From an uncultured Streptococcus sp. (GTDB taxonomy: Bacteria; Bacillota; Bacilli; Lactobacillales; Streptococcaceae), in assembly GCF_959025735.1 (NCBI RefSeq), contig NZ_CAUFJQ010000097.1, positions 1-6,623 on the forward strand: a stretch of DNA of 6,623 nt, given 5' to 3'. The notes beneath the pieces were generated by a model. That model worked only from the letters and a program-made list of their open reading frames with translations, searched no databases and had not been told where the DNA came from. Of the stretch, positions 4,661 to 6,623 are shown one piece after another (positions within the stretch are counted from its first letter, which is position 1; every line of letters starts with the position of its first letter). Made by a program: the position numbers and the translations under genes.

Positions 4661-6518
4661 GAAAAAAGCAAATCTAGGCTCTATCCTTCGCCTGCTCGAC
4701 TTCTTTTGGAAAAACTACAAGGTATCCTTGATTGTTTCCTTTATCTTAATCATTCTATCGTCTCTTGCGACGGTTAATGTGACAGCTTCGATTCAGTCCT
4801 TGGTCGATGTCTATGTGGAGCCCATGCTGACAAGCAATAGCCATGATTTCGGACCGCTCTTGTCCTTCTTGACACGGGTTGGTTTGATCTGTTTGATCGG
4901 GGTACTTGCCAACTATGGCTTTACCTTGATCATGGCGACCGTTTCACAAGACTCACTTAGAAGTCTTCGAAATCAGTTGTTTGCTCGCATGCAAAAACTG
5001 CCGGTACGTTACTTTGATACCCACCAACACGGGGACATCATGTCTATCTATACCAATGATATTGATGCCCTTCGCCAAGCGATTGAACAATCCATTCCTC
5101 AACTTCTATCCTCAGCGATTACCATCCTTGGGGTAACGATTACCATGCTGACGGTTAGTCCGCTCTTGTTCTTGATTGTTCTTTTCATGGTCATCGTCAT
5201 GGTCTTTATCATCAGGGATGTCTCTGGCAAGTCAGGTCGTTACTTCGGGGCCCAACAAAAGAACTTGGGGATTGAGAACGGCTTTATTGAAGAAATGATG
5301 TCTGGTCAAAAAGTGGTCAAGGCCTTTGTGCATGAAAGAGAAAGCATTGAGGATTTTGATTGGATCAATGACCAACTCTTTGAATCTTCTTACCAAGCCA
5401 ATCGCTATGCCAATGTCCTCATGCCAATTCTTGGGAACTTGGGAAATGTTTCCTTTGTTCTAACAGCCTTGATCGGGGGACTCTTTGCGCTAAACGGCGT
5501 CGGTGGTTTAACCATTGGTGGTCTCATGGCCTTTCTGCAATTGAACCGTTCCTTCACAGGTCCCATTGCTCAGGTCTCTCAACAATTGAACTTTGTCCTC
5601 ATGGCCTTGGCTGGTGGAGATCGTGTCTTTGATCTTTTAGACGAAGAAGAAGAAGTCGACCAAGGAAAAGTGACGCTGGCCAATTATGAACTGGTCGATG
5701 GAGAAATGGTCGAAACTGATCAGAAAACCAACAAATGGGCTTGGAAACACCCACGTCCAAATGGAGATTACCAGCTTGTGAAGATGGTCGGAAATGTGGT
5801 CTTTGATGATGTTGATTTCTCTTATGATGGGAAGAAACAAATCCTTCATGGCATCAACTTGTACGCGGATAAGGGGCAAAAAGTGGCCTTTGTCGGAGCG
5901 ACTGGTGCGGGAAAGACAACCATTACCAACTTGATCAACCGATTCTATGATATCCAATCCGGAATGATTACTTATGATGGGATCGATATTAAATTGATTG
6001 AGAAAGATTCTCTGCGTCGTTCCCTTGGAATCGTTCTTCAAGATACCCACTTATTTACTGGTACGATTGCGGAAAACATCGCTTATGGCCGTGCTGATGC
6101 AACACGGGAAGAAATCCTTGAAGCAGCTCGGATTGCCAATGTGGATTCCTTTGTTAAGCACTTGGATCAGGGCTATGAAACGGTCTTGACGGATGATGGT
6201 GCTGGCCTTTCAAACGGTCAACGACAATTGATCGCCATTGCCCGTGCAGCCCTTGCCAATGCGCCAGTCTTGATTCTGGACGAAGCGACGTCTTCGATTG
6301 ACTCACGGACAGAGAAAATGGTGCAAGAAGGGATGGACCGCTTGATGGAAGGTCGGACTGTCTTTGTTATTGCCCACCGTCTATCGACAATTGTCAATTC
6401 CGATGTCATCATGGTGATGGACCATGGACGCATCATCGAGCGAGGCAACCATGCTTCCTTGATGGCAGAAAAAGGAACCTATCACCGTTTGTACACCGGT
6501 GGACTTGAAATTGATTAA
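4650..6518 (+). CDS. Heterodimeric ABC exporter half-transporter, catalytically competent subunit (LmrD/BmrD-like)
   Basis: Protein of 622 aa, longer than its partner. It has a basic N-terminus (MKTKKK), a type I exporter membrane domain (segments near 24-46, 72-98, 151-169, 171-189, 258-283, 287-315) and a nucleotide-binding domain (about 383-615). Motifs are Walker A GATGAGKTT (416-424), Q-loop Q464, Walker B VLILDE (540-545) with catalytic E545, D-loop SSID (548-551) and switch H576 (IAHRLS). The signature is LSNGQ (520-524) rather than LSGGQ. In a heterodimer this altered signature faces the partner's degenerate Walker motifs, while the partner's VSGGQ faces the intact motifs here, leaving one working ATP site. 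Between the two domains lies an extra linker of roughly 45 residues (about 334-380), acidic at first and with a WAWKHP motif (363-368), which accounts for the greater length and recalls LmrD/BmrD-type subunits. The start overlaps the previous gene by 11 bases, which implies translational coupling and matched subunit amounts. Confidence 0.92.
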   Translation: MKTKKKANLGSILRLLDFFWKNYKVSLIVSFILIILSSLATVNVTASIQSLVDVYVEPMLTSNSHDFGPLLSFLTRVGLICLIGVLANYGFTLIMATVSQDSLRSLRNQLFARMQKLPVRYFDTHQHGDIMSIYTNDIDALRQAIEQSIPQLLSSAITILGVTITMLTVSPLLFLIVLFMVIVMVFIIRDVSGKSGRYFGAQQKNLGIENGFIEEMMSGQKVVKAFVHERESIEDFDWINDQLFESSYQANRYANVLMPILGNLGNVSFVLTALIGGLFALNGVGGLTIGGLMAFLQLNRSFTGPIAQVSQQLNFVLMALAGGDRVFDLLDEEEEVDQGKVTLANYELVDGEMVETDQKTNKWAWKHPRPNGDYQLVKMVGNVVFDDVDFSYDGKKQILHGINLYADKGQKVAFVGATGAGKTTITNLINRFYDIQSGMITYDGIDIKLIEKDSLRRSLGIVLQDTHLFTGTIAENIAYGRADATREEILEAARIANVDSFVKHLDQGYETVLTDDGAGLSNGQRQLIAIARAALANAPVLILDEATSSIDSRTEKMVQEGMDRLMEGRTVFVIAHRLSTIVNSDVIMVMDHGRIIERGNHASLMAEKGTYHRLYTGGLEID

Positions 6519-6521
6519 AGA

Positions 6522-6553
6522 AAAAAAGCTTGAGCGTTGGCTCAGGCTTTTTT
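6522..6553. terminator. Strong, probably bidirectional terminator between convergent genes
   Basis: AAAAAAGCTTGAGC (6522-6535) pairs with GCTCAGGCTTTTTT (6540-6553), fourteen pairs including one G-U, around a GTTG loop. The A-run on the left and T-run on the right make it U-tailed on both strands. It therefore ends the ABC operon (stop at 6518) and the minus-strand gene (stop at 6556-6558). Confidence 0.88.
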
Positions 6554-6555
6554 GC

Positions 6556-6623
6556 TTATTTTTCAAGCAATTCTTGGATCAAGTCTTCCATAGCAGCTGG
6601 TTCTGTTTTGGAGGAGAAGCGTT
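6556..6623 (-). CDS. 3' end of a convergent gene, product not recognised
   Basis: On the minus strand the frame reads RFSSKTEPAAMEDLIQELLEK followed by TAA (complement of 6556-6558), 21 residues with no stop up to the window edge. The acidic, leucine-rich helical ending looks like a normal cytoplasmic C-terminus. The placement directly beyond a bidirectional terminator fits a convergent gene. The fragment is too short to name a family. A 21-codon open stretch could occur by chance, but the helical composition and the terminator position support it. Confidence 0.6.
   Translation of the reverse strand, partial: RFSSKTEPAAMEDLIQELLEK

Noticed and set aside
2915..6518. Assignment of the exporter pair to patA/patB
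   Set aside because: The first subunit's sequence differs clearly from what I recall of pneumococcal PatA, and the longer second subunit with its linker fits the LmrCD/BmrCD type better. I gave no gene symbol.

Overview
The window looks like a chromosomal segment of a low-to-mid GC Gram-positive bacterium, most likely a viridans-type Streptococcus (inference). The evidence is the strong AGGAG-type ribosome sites, compact operons closed by U-tailed hairpins, a membrane-anchored glycerophosphodiesterase of the Firmicutes type, an ABC exporter pair of the LmrC/LmrD (BmrC/BmrD) architecture, and an intergenic multi-hairpin element of a kind often seen dispersed in streptococcal genomes. No mobile-element gene, tRNA, rRNA or CRISPR array is visible.

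Layout, left to right. (1) 2-655: the 3' end of an FtsX/MacB-type ABC permease gene whose start lies outside the window, closed by a terminator at 660-688. (2) A near-consensus promoter (698-726) drives a single gene, 757-2520, for a protein with about seven membrane segments followed by a glycerophosphodiester phosphodiesterase domain. (3) 2521-2914 is a 394-base gap without a convincing gene. Its first part is a three-hairpin, MITE-like repeat (2535-2716), whose last hairpin also works as a terminator. Its second part is a promoter (2756-2784) plus a leader of about 124 nt with a terminator-like hairpin (2807-2844) ahead of the next operon. (4) 2915-4660 and 4650-6518 are two overlapping half-transporter genes that should form one heterodimeric ABC exporter. 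A strong, probably bidirectional terminator (6522-6553) follows. (5) 6556-6623 is the 3' end of a convergent minus-strand gene.

The two half-transporters fit together. The first has Asp in place of the catalytic Glu and Gln in place of the switch His. The second has intact Walker B and switch residues but a changed signature (LSNGQ). One ATP site is therefore degenerate and one is canonical, as in known multidrug heterodimers. The most interesting part of the window is the regulatory DNA before this operon: an inverted repeat over the -35 box and a terminator-like hairpin between promoter and first gene suggest repressor and/or attenuation control. I see no clearly novel system. The genes belong to known families, and the open questions concern the intergenic region.
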